NCBI GenBank assembly: GCA_913055615.1
Contig: CAJXKK010000007.1
Coordinates: forward strand, 44,183-108,182
Source of the DNA: an uncultured Ectothiorhodospiraceae bacterium
GTDB taxonomy: Bacteria; Pseudomonadota; Gammaproteobacteria; XJ16; Halofilaceae
Length of the DNA: 64,000 bases
Direction: 5' to 3'
Part shown: positions 27,080-34,712 of the stretch, in pieces
Layout: each line of letters opens with the position of its first letter
Numbering within the stretch: position 1 is the first letter of the stretch
Notes under the pieces: generated by a model
Told to the model about the DNA's origin: nothing
What the model saw: the letters and a program-made list of their open reading frames with translations, nothing else
The model's database searches: none
Made by a program: the position numbers and the translations under genes

Positions 27080-29116
27080 TCAACCGCGACGGCGACGGCG
27101 CGCTCGCGTGCCCGGCGAGTCGCCACCTCCCGGCACCTGCCCCTGCGTCGAGTGATCGACCTCGGGGAGATCCACGGCCCGGCGCAGGTTATCGAATGGG
27201 GCCTTCTTGTGCGGGATCGCCATCGCCTCGACGAAGTGCTCCTGGAATTTCGGCTCGATGGCGGTTTCCACCTTCTCGATCTGACGGACCACCTCCTCGA
27301 TCTCCCGCCTGCCCTTGCGGTCCAGCAGGGCGATTCGGGCGCCGACACCGGCCGCGTTGCCGGCCGAGGAGACGTTGTCCAGATCGCAGTCCGGGATCAG
27401 GCCGAGGATCATCGCGTACTTGACGTCGATATGGTTGCCGAAGGCGCCCGCCAGGCGGATGCGTTCAATATTCTCGACGTGCATACGATCCATCAGCAGC
27501 CGGATACCGGCATACAGTGCCGCCTTGCCGAGCTGGATCTGGCGGACATCGTTCTGCGTGATACGGATGGTGTGCTCGCCGCGCCAGAGGATATACGACC
27601 AGGTCCGACCCTCGGCGACGACACGATCACTGTGCTCGGCGATACGGCCGTCGACGACACCGTCCTGGTTGATGATGCGGGCGAGATACATCTCGGCGAT
27701 CACCTCGATGATGCCGGAGCCGCAGATCCCGTTGACCCCGACCGCCGCGACCGCTTCTTCGAAGCCTTCTTCGTTGGACCACAGATCGCAACCGATGACC
27801 TTGAAGCGCGCTTCCTTCGTCTCTGGATCGATGCGTACACGCTCGATCGCGCCATTGGCGGCCCGCTGGCCAGAGGAGATCTGTGCGCCCTCGAAGGCCG
27901 GACCGGTCGGACTCGAGCAGGCCATCAGCTGCTTGCGGTTGCCGAGGACGATTTCGGCATTGGTGCCGACATCGACCAGCAGCGTCATCTCATCGCGCAG
28001 GTACGGCTTCTCGGAGAGCACGACGCCCGCCGTATCCGCGCCCACATGGCCCGCAATACAGGGCAGCGTGTAGGCACGCGCGTTCTTGTGCAGCTCCAGT
28101 TCGAGTTCCGACGCCCAGACCGTCGTCCCCTCATCGGTCGCAAGGGCGAACGGCGCACCACCGAGTTCGACCGGATTGATCCCCAGCAGCAGGTGATGCA
28201 TCACCGGGTTGCCGACAAACGTGCACTCGACAATCGCATACCGGTCGACGCCCGCATCCGCACAGACGTGGCCCACGAGTTCATTGATCGCCTCGCGCAC
28301 CACACGCGTGAGATCGACCTCGCCGCCCGGATTCATCATGACGTACGAGACCCGGCTCATCAGGTCCTCGCCGAAGCGGATCTGCGGGTTCATCACACCG
28401 GCGGATGCGACCACTTCCCCGGTCGACATCTCGACCAGATGGGCCGCGACCGTGGTCGAGCCGATATCAACCGCGAGGCCGTAGACCTTGTCGAAGAATC
28501 CCGGCCAGACGGCTATGATCTCATTCTCGTTATGGACCGCAACCGATACGGCCCAGTCACCCTTGCGCAGTGCCGGCTGGATATCCTGAAGGACGCGCAG
28601 ATCGCAGCGATGGATGTGTTCCAGGCGCCACTCGAATTCGAGCGCCTCGAGCAGTCGACGCAGGTCCCCGGACGGGTCATGCATCGAAGGTTCCTGCACC
28701 TCGGTGTAATACATCCGGATCGAGGGATCGACGACGATATCGTAAGAGCCCGGGTCCTTACGCACGATCTGCTTGTGCACCTGGCTGTCCGGGGGGACGT
28801 CGATCACGACATCGCCGAGCACTTTGGTGGAACACGACAGTCTGCGGCCGACCTTGAGTTTGCCGACCTGGGCTTCGTAATCCTGCTCGGTCTCGGAGAA
28901 TTCGGTCAGGTGTTCCGGGCGCGATTCCAGACCATACTTCGGGAACTCGCCTTCGGACACGAGGACCTGGCAGCGGCCGCACAGACCGCGGCCGCCACAC
29001 ACCGAATCGATATCCACGCCCAGCGCCCGGGCCGCCTGCAGCACCGGTGTCCCGACCGGGAACCGGCCCCGCCGCCCGGAGGGGCTGAATACGACGAGGG
29101 CGTCTTGCTCAGCCAC
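27080..29116 (-). CDS. RACo-like ASKHA protein: ferredoxin-domain corrinoid reactivator
   Basis: A 678-residue protein that by family should use ATP and an electron from its own iron-sulfur cluster to return oxidised Co(II) corrinoid to Co(I). The N terminus is a [2Fe-2S] ferredoxin with the C-x5-C-x2-C pattern (Cys40, Cys46, Cys49) and Cys95. The C-terminal ASKHA ATPase begins near residue 212 with GLAVDIGSTTVAAHL and contains GICGSGIIE and LAGAFGNHID. I use GTG 29116, which overlaps the preceding stop by eight bases; GTG 29131 is the alternative. The tail ends in an unusual arginine run (TRARRRRRG). Last gene of the corrinoid operon. Confidence 0.88.
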   Translation of the reverse strand: MAEQDALVVFSPSGRRGRFPVGTPVLQAARALGVDIDSVCGGRGLCGRCQVLVSEGEFPKYGLESRPEHLTEFSETEQDYEAQVGKLKVGRRLSCSTKVLGDVVIDVPPDSQVHKQIVRKDPGSYDIVVDPSIRMYYTEVQEPSMHDPSGDLRRLLEALEFEWRLEHIHRCDLRVLQDIQPALRKGDWAVSVAVHNENEIIAVWPGFFDKVYGLAVDIGSTTVAAHLVEMSTGEVVASAGVMNPQIRFGEDLMSRVSYVMMNPGGEVDLTRVVREAINELVGHVCADAGVDRYAIVECTFVGNPVMHHLLLGINPVELGGAPFALATDEGTTVWASELELELHKNARAYTLPCIAGHVGADTAGVVLSEKPYLRDEMTLLVDVGTNAEIVLGNRKQLMACSSPTGPAFEGAQISSGQRAANGAIERVRIDPETKEARFKVIGCDLWSNEEGFEEAVAAVGVNGICGSGIIEVIAEMYLARIINQDGVVDGRIAEHSDRVVAEGRTWSYILWRGEHTIRITQNDVRQIQLGKAALYAGIRLLMDRMHVENIERIRLAGAFGNHIDVKYAMILGLIPDCDLDNVSSAGNAAGVGARIALLDRKGRREIEEVVRQIEKVETAIEPKFQEHFVEAMAIPHKKAPFDNLRRAVDLPEVDHSTQGQVPGGGDSPGTRARRRRRG

Positions 29117-30023
29117 GCCGGCGCCGACCACCGCGACGACGGCTGCCGCTGCTGCTCTCGGCCTCGGCGGCCACCTGGGCCGGGTCGCGATAGGCCCGCA
29201 TCCAGCGCATGCAGTCCGGATCGTGCCCCATCATTACGTCGGCCCCGCGCACCGCCTGCATCACTTCGGTGTGCAGCGGACTCATGATCGCGGAGGTCAT
29301 GCCCGAGGCGATCGCCATGCTGACGAACGACCCGGTCAGACCGTGGCGATTCGGCAGGCCGAAGCTGACATTGGATGCACCGCAGGTCGTATTGACCTTG
29401 AGTTCCCGCCGCAGGCGCTCCACGAGCTGCTGGACCTGACGGCCGGCCGTGTTGACGGCGCCCACCGGCATCACCAGGGGATCGACGACGATGTTCTCTT
29501 TGGGGATGCCATGATCCGCCGCGCGGTCGACGATCTTCTTCGCGACGTCGTAACGGACGTCGGGATCGGAGGAGATACCGGTTTCATCATTGGAAATCGC
29601 GACCACCGCGGCGTCGTACTTCTTGATCAGCGGCAGCACGGCCTCCATATTTTCATCTTCGCCGGTCACGGAGTTGACCAGCGGTTTGCCCCGATAGACC
29701 TCGAGGCCACGCTCCAGCGCCTTGATGATCGATGAGTCGATACACAGCGGCACGTCGGTCAGCGACTGTACCAGCTGGATGGTCTCGGCCAGGATGGCGG
29801 GCTCGTCGGCCAGCGGGATACCGGCATTGACGTCGAGCACGTGTGCACCCGCCGCGACCTGATCAAGCGTGTCCTGCTTGACGCGTGAGTAGTCACCGGC
29901 GGCCATCTCCTGCGCGAGCAGCTTGCGTCCGGTGGGATTGATGCGCTCGCCGATGACCGTGAATGGACGTTCGAATCCAATCACCCATTCTTTCCTGGCG
30001 GAGCTGATTACGGTCTCGGTCAT
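29109..30023 (-). CDS. Methyl-tetrahydrofolate:corrinoid methyltransferase
   Basis: A 304-residue pterin-binding TIM barrel (dihydropteroate synthase fold) that moves a methyl group between a corrinoid protein and tetrahydrofolate; relatives are AcsE, MtgA and MtvA. Visible marks are VIGERINPTGRK, HVLDVNAGIP, the CIDSS strand and NVSFGLPNRHGL. In a catabolic setting it would take methyl from the corrinoid protein to make methyl-THF for MTHFR. The barrel is followed by a glycine/arginine tail (SRRRGGRRRRG) not normal for the family. Its ATG overlaps the MTHFR stop. Confidence 0.9.
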   Translation of the reverse strand: MTETVISSARKEWVIGFERPFTVIGERINPTGRKLLAQEMAAGDYSRVKQDTLDQVAAGAHVLDVNAGIPLADEPAILAETIQLVQSLTDVPLCIDSSIIKALERGLEVYRGKPLVNSVTGEDENMEAVLPLIKKYDAAVVAISNDETGISSDPDVRYDVAKKIVDRAADHGIPKENIVVDPLVMPVGAVNTAGRQVQQLVERLRRELKVNTTCGASNVSFGLPNRHGLTGSFVSMAIASGMTSAIMSPLHTEVMQAVRGADVMMGHDPDCMRWMRAYRDPAQVAAEAESSSGSRRRGGRRRRG

Positions 30024-31039
30024 GATGCGGCCCTCTGCTGTTCTGTGGGGGTGTCGCGGTGCGGATGCCACGGTATACGGCCTTCAAGGACACCCGAGGC
30101 GTCGATAATCTCCGCCACGGCCTCTTCCTGGCGAAAGGCCATGACGTGCACGCCGTGCACGCCCTCGATTTCGCGGATCTGCTGGATAAGTTCGACGCAG
30201 ATCTTGCGCCCTTCCAGCTTTGGTTTTTCGGCTCCCGCGAGCCGATCGATGATTTCGTCGGGGATATGCACGCCGGGCACATGCGCGCGGATCCAGCGCG
30301 CGGCATTGGCGGAGGCCAGCGGTCCCACACCAACGATGATGTACACCTGTTCATGCAGGCCCATTGCGCGGACGCGCTCCATGTACCGCTTCAGCATCTC
30401 GATATCGAAGCAGTACTGCGTCTGGACAAACTGTGCGCCAGCCGCGACTTTCTTCGCGAGCCGCTCCGGGCGAAAATCGAAGGGTTCCGCGAATGGATTC
30501 GCCGCACCACCAATGAACAGCTTCGGCGACTGCGTGAGCTTGCGCCCACTTAGCAGGCGGCTCTCATCCCGCATCGTGCGCACGGTCTCGATCAGCGACA
30601 TGCAGTCGAGATCGAAAACGGGTTTCGCCTCGGGCTGGTCCCCTGCCTGGACTCCGTCGCCGGTCAGGCAGAGCACGTTGGCCACGCCCATGGCGGCCGC
30701 CCCCAGGATATCACCCTGCATCCCGATCCGGTTCTTGTCGCGACACGAGGCCTGCATGATCGTGGCATAGCCCTCACGCGTGAGCAGCGAACACACCCCC
30801 ACCGACGACATATGACAGTTCGCGCCGGAACCATCGGTGGCGTTGATGGCATCGGCATAACCATCGAAAATCCGGGCACGCAGGTAGACCTCGTTCGGAT
30901 CCGCCGAATCCGGCGGTGCAATCTCCGCGGTCACGGCGAAATGGCCTGCTCGCAGGACGCGCTCGAGGCGCCCGGGGGAGGAATGCCCAGGCAGGATTGG
31001 CAGATGGAAACCCGGGACCGGCTCGTCGTCGAATCTCAT
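30020..31039 (-). CDS. Methylenetetrahydrofolate reductase
   Basis: A 339-residue FAD-dependent TIM-barrel enzyme interconverting methyl-THF and methylene-THF. It has the N-terminal catalytic motif TAEIAPPDSADPNEVY, the folate/flavin segment CLTGDGVQAGDQP and the QTQYCFD strand. It lacks the long C-terminal regulatory domain of eukaryotic enzymes, but is followed directly (ATGA overlap on its 5' side) by a separate Cys-rich MTHFR C-terminal-type gene. That pairing resembles reductases coupled to iron-sulfur partners, and here the reaction is probably oxidative, toward methylene-THF. It is not in a methionine-synthesis context, so I do not call it metF. Confidence 0.88.
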   Translation of the reverse strand: MRFDDEPVPGFHLPILPGHSSPGRLERVLRAGHFAVTAEIAPPDSADPNEVYLRARIFDGYADAINATDGSGANCHMSSVGVCSLLTREGYATIMQASCRDKNRIGMQGDILGAAAMGVANVLCLTGDGVQAGDQPEAKPVFDLDCMSLIETVRTMRDESRLLSGRKLTQSPKLFIGGAANPFAEPFDFRPERLAKKVAAGAQFVQTQYCFDIEMLKRYMERVRAMGLHEQVYIIVGVGPLASANAARWIRAHVPGVHIPDEIIDRLAGAEKPKLEGRKICVELIQQIREIEGVHGVHVMAFRQEEAVAEIIDASGVLEGRIPWHPHRDTPTEQQRAAS

Positions 31040-31521
31040 GCCGCCTCCTCCCCGCTTTCCTGTTGCTGGCGTTTCTCTTCGGTTTTTATACGCACGACCC
31101 GGAGCCAGGATGAAAACCCCTCCAGCTGGCGATCGACGGCCACCTCGACATCATGGATTTGCCCCCCGTGGCGCATCCGACGAGAACCATCCCACGCCTC
31201 CACCCAGACACATTTCATGTCGGGCTTCACCTCGCAGTTGCCGTTGGCGCGCACACCGCCACACGGCCCATTGCGAAGCTGCTTGGGGCAGTTCATCGGA
31301 CAGGACATCCCGGTGCGTGACAAGACACATTGCCCGCACATCTGGCAATCAAACAGAAAGCCCTTGGTTTTCTCCTCGAGCCACGCCACCGGCCTCTCGA
31401 GCCGGTCATAGCCGATGCGCCGCATCACCGGCTCGAGCCAGAGCAGTACGCGTTCGAAGCCGTTGTAGAAGGTTTCAAGCCCGCGGGAATGACGCACGGA
31501 CCAGCGGCGCACTGCGTACAT
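31036..31521 (-). CDS. MTHFR C-terminal-domain, Cys-rich partner protein
   Basis: A 161-residue protein matching the family annotated as methylenetetrahydrofolate reductase C-terminal. Eight cysteines cluster between residues 59 and 104 (CQMCGQC, CPMNCPK, GPCGG, then two more), enough for one or two iron-sulfur clusters or zinc sites. The stop overlaps the MTHFR start, so a fixed complex is likely. The plausible role is to carry electrons off MTHFR during methyl-THF oxidation; this is inference from family and position. N and C termini are basic/helical and not recognisable. Confidence 0.82.
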   Translation of the reverse strand: MYAVRRWSVRHSRGLETFYNGFERVLLWLEPVMRRIGYDRLERPVAWLEEKTKGFLFDCQMCGQCVLSRTGMSCPMNCPKQLRNGPCGGVRANGNCEVKPDMKCVWVEAWDGSRRMRHGGQIHDVEVAVDRQLEGFSSWLRVVRIKTEEKRQQQESGEEAA

Positions 31522-31606
31522 TGCCTGTCTCCTTTATCCGATCGGACACTGCCCGACCCTGCCACCAAGCGTAGACCGCAACCGCCTGCATCGCGGTCAC
31601 CGGCCC

Positions 31607-31915
31607 TCAGTCGTCTGCGCCGGCATACCCCCCGTTGCGGATAATCGCCGCGAGATCATCGTCCGACCACGCCTCTTCAATCCGCGCGGCCGCCGCATCC
31701 ACCTCGGCCTGGAGCTCATCGCCACACTCCTGCGGGTCACGCCGCCACTCGGACATATAGGCATCCGAACCCCCCTTGCCGGCGCGCATGGCGGCTCGGT
31801 CAATTGCCTCCTGGAAGCGAGCCGACAGCATGACCTTGGCCGATTCGCGGCCCTTCTTCGCGATTACCTGCGCCGGGATGTCGCGCCAGTAAACGGTAAT
31901 CAGCTTGCCCGCCAT
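31607..31915 (-). CDS. 'Virulence factor' (PF13769-like) family protein
   Basis: A 102-residue acidic soluble protein opening with LITVYWRDIPAQVIAKKGRE, which fits the small family misleadingly named virulence factor. Nothing here relates to virulence; I remember the family beside corrinoid and MTHFR genes in marine bacteria. Its start overlaps the DUF1638 gene by 16 bases, and 85 bases separate it from the MTHFR C-terminal gene. The pattern W-R-D-I-P with a helical, acidic C-terminal half gives no catalytic clue. Function unknown; probably an accessory subunit of the methyl-transfer complex. Confidence 0.75.
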   Translation of the reverse strand: MAGKLITVYWRDIPAQVIAKKGRESAKVMLSARFQEAIDRAAMRAGKGGSDAYMSEWRRDPQECGDELQAEVDAAAARIEEAWSDDDLAAIIRNGGYAGADD

Positions 31916-32535
31916 TGCACTTCCTTTTCAGTCATCGTACCGCGCCGAAGGGCGGCCAGGCTTTCACCGAGTTCACCGTAGCCCGTGTACCGGTATTCGT
32001 ACGCGAGCCCCAGGCGCTCTGCGGCATCCCGCGCACGGCGCTCGAGGTCCGGGTCTGCCCTCTGCGCGAGATAGACCAGGCGCCGATAGTTGCCGAACAG
32101 CATTGACTGCAACTGCGGGTGCCGGTCGAGGCCCATCCCTCGGATGATCAGGCGATCGAAATGCCGGGCCAGGAAATCGGTCAGGTAAAAAGTGCCCGGC
32201 TCCTGCTCGGCCAGCGCACTGAAAACCGCGCCACCGGCAAAGAATTCGTAGCAGTGCGCCCCCGGGAGTCGCTCGATATCCTCTTCCGCGAGCACCGCAT
32301 CCAGCTGACCACCCGTACCGCAGTCGGCATAGGCCACGAAGACGTGATCGTAGCCAGCGCGCAGCGCCCCGATTTTCTCCCGTACCGCACCGGGTATTTC
32401 ACCGGGACGGTTGTGCAACTCGGCCGGGAGACACTGGACATGGAAATTATCCCAGCCATTGCCCCGGATGAGCGCCACGATCTCGTGCGACAGGGCACCG
32501 CAGGCGATGATGAGCGTTCGCGGCGCCGTCGACAT
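31900..32535 (-). CDS. DUF1638 family protein
   Basis: A 211-residue protein with the DUF1638 pattern: a Rossmann-like opening (TLIIACGALSHEIVALIRGN), the CLPAELHNRPGEIP segment, and conserved cysteines in ADCGTGG and AHCYEFF. The first half ends in VFVAYADCGTGGQLD, so metal or cofactor binding by Cys/His is possible. Families of this kind recur with corrinoid methyltransferases; a role in cofactor loading or metal supply is a guess. It lies 13 bases after the corrinoid protein gene. Confidence 0.8.
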   Translation of the reverse strand: MSTAPRTLIIACGALSHEIVALIRGNGWDNFHVQCLPAELHNRPGEIPGAVREKIGALRAGYDHVFVAYADCGTGGQLDAVLAEEDIERLPGAHCYEFFAGGAVFSALAEQEPGTFYLTDFLARHFDRLIIRGMGLDRHPQLQSMLFGNYRRLVYLAQRADPDLERRARDAAERLGLAYEYRYTGYGELGESLAALRRGTMTEKEVQWRAS

Positions 32536-32548
32536 AGCGTCCGCGCGC

Positions 32549-33253
32549 CTAGCCGGCGGCGCTGCGGCGCTCCTTGATCTTTTCCTTGGCGGTCTCGACG
32601 GCGACGGCGGCATCGCGGCAGTACGCATCGGCGCCGATCGCCTCACCGAACTCCTCGTTCAGCGGGGCGCCGCCCACCAGTACGATGTAATCGTTGCGGA
32701 TCCCGCGCTCGGTCATCTCATCGATGACGACCTTCATGTACGGCATGGTTGTGGTCAGCAGCGCCGACATACCGAGGATATCCGGCTTGTGCTGGTCCAG
32801 CGCGTCGATGAACTCCTCAACCGGCTTGTTGATACCGATATCGATCACCTCGAAGCCCGCGCCTTCCCACATCATGGCGACCAGGTTCTTGCCGATGTCG
32901 TGGATGTCGCCCTTGACGGTACCGATCACGGCCTTGCCCATCGAGGGCGCGCCGGTCTCCGCCAGCAGCGGGCGCAGGACCTCCATGCCGCCCTTCATCG
33001 AATTCGCGGCCATCAGCACTTCGGGCACGAACAGAATGCCGTCGCGGAAATCGACCCCGACGATCGTCATCCCCGCCACGAGGGCCTCATTGAGGACCTT
33101 GGACGGCCCCCAGCCCCGCTCCAGCAGGATATTGGTGCCCTCGACCACTTCTTCCTGCAGGCCATCATAGAGATCGTCGTGCATCTGCTCGACGAGCTCG
33201 TCATCCGAAAGCGACCGGAGATCAATTTCGCCATCATCTTGCGCGTCGGTCAT
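32549..33253 (-). CDS. Cobalamin-binding corrinoid protein (MtaC/MtbC/MttC-like)
   Basis: A 234-residue methyl carrier. Residues about 15-100 form the helical cap (methionine-synthase-type); the Rossmann B12 domain follows with the cobalt-ligand motif D-x-H-x-x-G at Asp116, His118, Gly121 (GDIHDIGKN), then SALLTTTMPYMK and VLVGGAPLN. It should accept a methyl group from a substrate-specific methyltransferase and donate it to the THF methyltransferase. It is first in the operon, with GAGG ahead of the ATG. The N-terminal 20 residues are strikingly acidic, as in salt-adapted proteins. Confidence 0.92.
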   Translation of the reverse strand: MTDAQDDGEIDLRSLSDDELVEQMHDDLYDGLQEEVVEGTNILLERGWGPSKVLNEALVAGMTIVGVDFRDGILFVPEVLMAANSMKGGMEVLRPLLAETGAPSMGKAVIGTVKGDIHDIGKNLVAMMWEGAGFEVIDIGINKPVEEFIDALDQHKPDILGMSALLTTTMPYMKVVIDEMTERGIRNDYIVLVGGAPLNEEFGEAIGADAYCRDAAVAVETAKEKIKERRSAAG

Positions 33254-33669
33254 CGGACTGTCCTCTCGGTCATCGTGGTTTGTGTCCTGCGGCCCGGGTA
33301 CTGCAAAACCCCCGTTTCAGCCCACAAGCGTATGCGGCCCCCGGGGCGCCTGCTGACGTCCCGGCGACTCGACGTTACCTGACAACGACACCCTCCCGCG
33401 TGCCGGGGAAACAGGCACTTAGGACCGCCAGCCCCTTTCAGAGTTCCTCCTGCCGGGCCAGCGACCTCTGCACGGGACCTTTCGCCGCGCGCGCCGTATC
33501 GCGTGAATCCAACACACCCCGAAATTCTGCCACTCCGCCCGGATCAGTTCATAGAATCGCGCTCCACAACCCCCACGCGTTGCGCTGCCATCCGGGCCGC
33601 ACGCGTCACTGCCTCGGCCATTGACTGTAGCAGTTCAGCACGAGGAATCATCCGGCAGGCAGATCGCCA
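33254..33669. other. 416-bp gap upstream of the corrinoid operon
   Basis: No gene seen. It must hold the operon promoter. A short stem GTGCC/GGCAC flanks GGGGAAACA near 33401-33418, and an imperfect stem CTGCAAAAC/GTTTCAG lies at 33301-33320. I looked for a cobalamin riboswitch B12 box on the minus strand and did not find a convincing one. Confidence 0.4.
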
Positions 33670-34581
33670 TCACAACAGCCCTGATTGCGATGCAAAGGAT
33701 ACGGGCTGCTCCTGCAGCCATGCGCGCAGCGCGGCCAGCGATGGCTGATCCGCGGTGGCCTCCGGGGCGACGAGCCAGTATTGACCGGGACTGCGCAGCC
33801 GTTGTCCGAAGGGTTCGACAAGGCGTCCGGTGGCCAGATCGGATTCCACCAGCGGCGTACGACCGAGCGCGACACCCATGCCATTGGCGGCCGCCGCCAG
33901 CACTTCGTTCGAGGCATCGAACACCGGCCCGCGGTCAGCTGCGATATGACCGATCCCGGCGGCCGCCAGCCAGTCGTCCCATTCGCCCGGGTGTGCGCCG
34001 TTATGCAGCAGGATTGCATGGGCGAGGTCGTCCGGGGTTTCCAGTGGCCGTGTCCCCGTCGTCAAGGCGGGGCTGCAAACCGGGAATCGTTCTTCGATCA
34101 TCAGCGGGTCACAGCGCAGGCCGGGCCAATCACCATCACCGAAACGGATGGCGGCATCGATCACGCCCCCATCGAAGTCGGCCCGGCGCACGGAGCTGAC
34201 CAGTTCGATCTCTATATCCGGCCAGCGTTCGCGGAACGCCTGCAGACGCGGTATCAACCAGCGCACGGCGAGGCTCGGGAACAGGCTGATCGTAACCGTG
34301 TCTTCGCCGTGGCCCTGACGTGCACGTGCCGTCGCCTCGCCCAGGGCCTCGAGCACGCCATGGACATCCCGGTAATACTCACGGCCCGCATCGGTCAGGC
34401 GCAGCCCGTGGGCATCGCGATGGAACAGAACCGTTCCGAGCTCATCCTCCAGGCTGCGGATCTGGTGACTGATAGCCGACGGCGTGCGGTGCAGTTGTGC
34501 GGCGGCCGCCTTGAAACTCACCAACTGAGCAGCGGCCTCGAACGCCCGCAGGGCGGCCATCGGCGGCAATTTGCGATACAT
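33670..34581 (-). CDS. LysR-family regulator, GcvA-like
   Basis: A 303-residue regulator with an N-terminal DNA-binding domain (LPPMAALRAFEAAAQLVSFK; PSAISHQIRSLEDELG) of the GcvA subgroup that typically opens with L-P-x-[ML]-x-A-L-R-A-F-E. The C-terminal effector domain is full length. Start at 34581 follows GGGGAA. It is divergent from the FAD oxidase at 34713, with a near-perfect palindromic operator between. GcvA itself controls glycine cleavage; here glycine, sarcosine or dimethylglycine catabolism is the likely target. Confidence 0.9.
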   Translation of the reverse strand: MYRKLPPMAALRAFEAAAQLVSFKAAAAQLHRTPSAISHQIRSLEDELGTVLFHRDAHGLRLTDAGREYYRDVHGVLEALGEATARARQGHGEDTVTISLFPSLAVRWLIPRLQAFRERWPDIEIELVSSVRRADFDGGVIDAAIRFGDGDWPGLRCDPLMIEERFPVCSPALTTGTRPLETPDDLAHAILLHNGAHPGEWDDWLAAAGIGHIAADRGPVFDASNEVLAAAANGMGVALGRTPLVESDLATGRLVEPFGQRLRSPGQYWLVAPEATADQPSLAALRAWLQEQPVSFASQSGLL

Positions 34582-34609
34582 CGCGGATTCCCCGGGTGTC
34601 GTCAATGAG

Positions 34610-34630
34610 CGGATGAATTTAATTCATCCG
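34610..34630. promoter_or_regulatory. LysR-type palindromic operator
   Basis: A 21-bp palindrome with arms CGGATGAATT and AATTCATCCG that match perfectly around a single central base. It contains the T-N11-A signature of LysR-family sites (ATGAA-N5-TTCAT) and lies between the divergent lysR and FAD oxidase genes, 29 bases from the lysR start. Confidence 0.75.
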
Positions 34631-34712
34631 GGCTGAAAATTATATCGCTTGAGCAGCGCCGGGGCACGGCGCACGGTCTGTCTCCACATGCAGAGCAGGA
34701 AAAAGGCCGTCC

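Noticed and set aside
31607..31915. A role in virulence for the family member so named
   Set aside because: The name is historical; gene context is C1/B12 metabolism.
33254..33669. A cobalamin riboswitch ahead of the corrinoid operon
   Set aside because: I searched by eye for the B12 box and core on the minus strand and saw no convincing match; a covariance-model search would be decisive.
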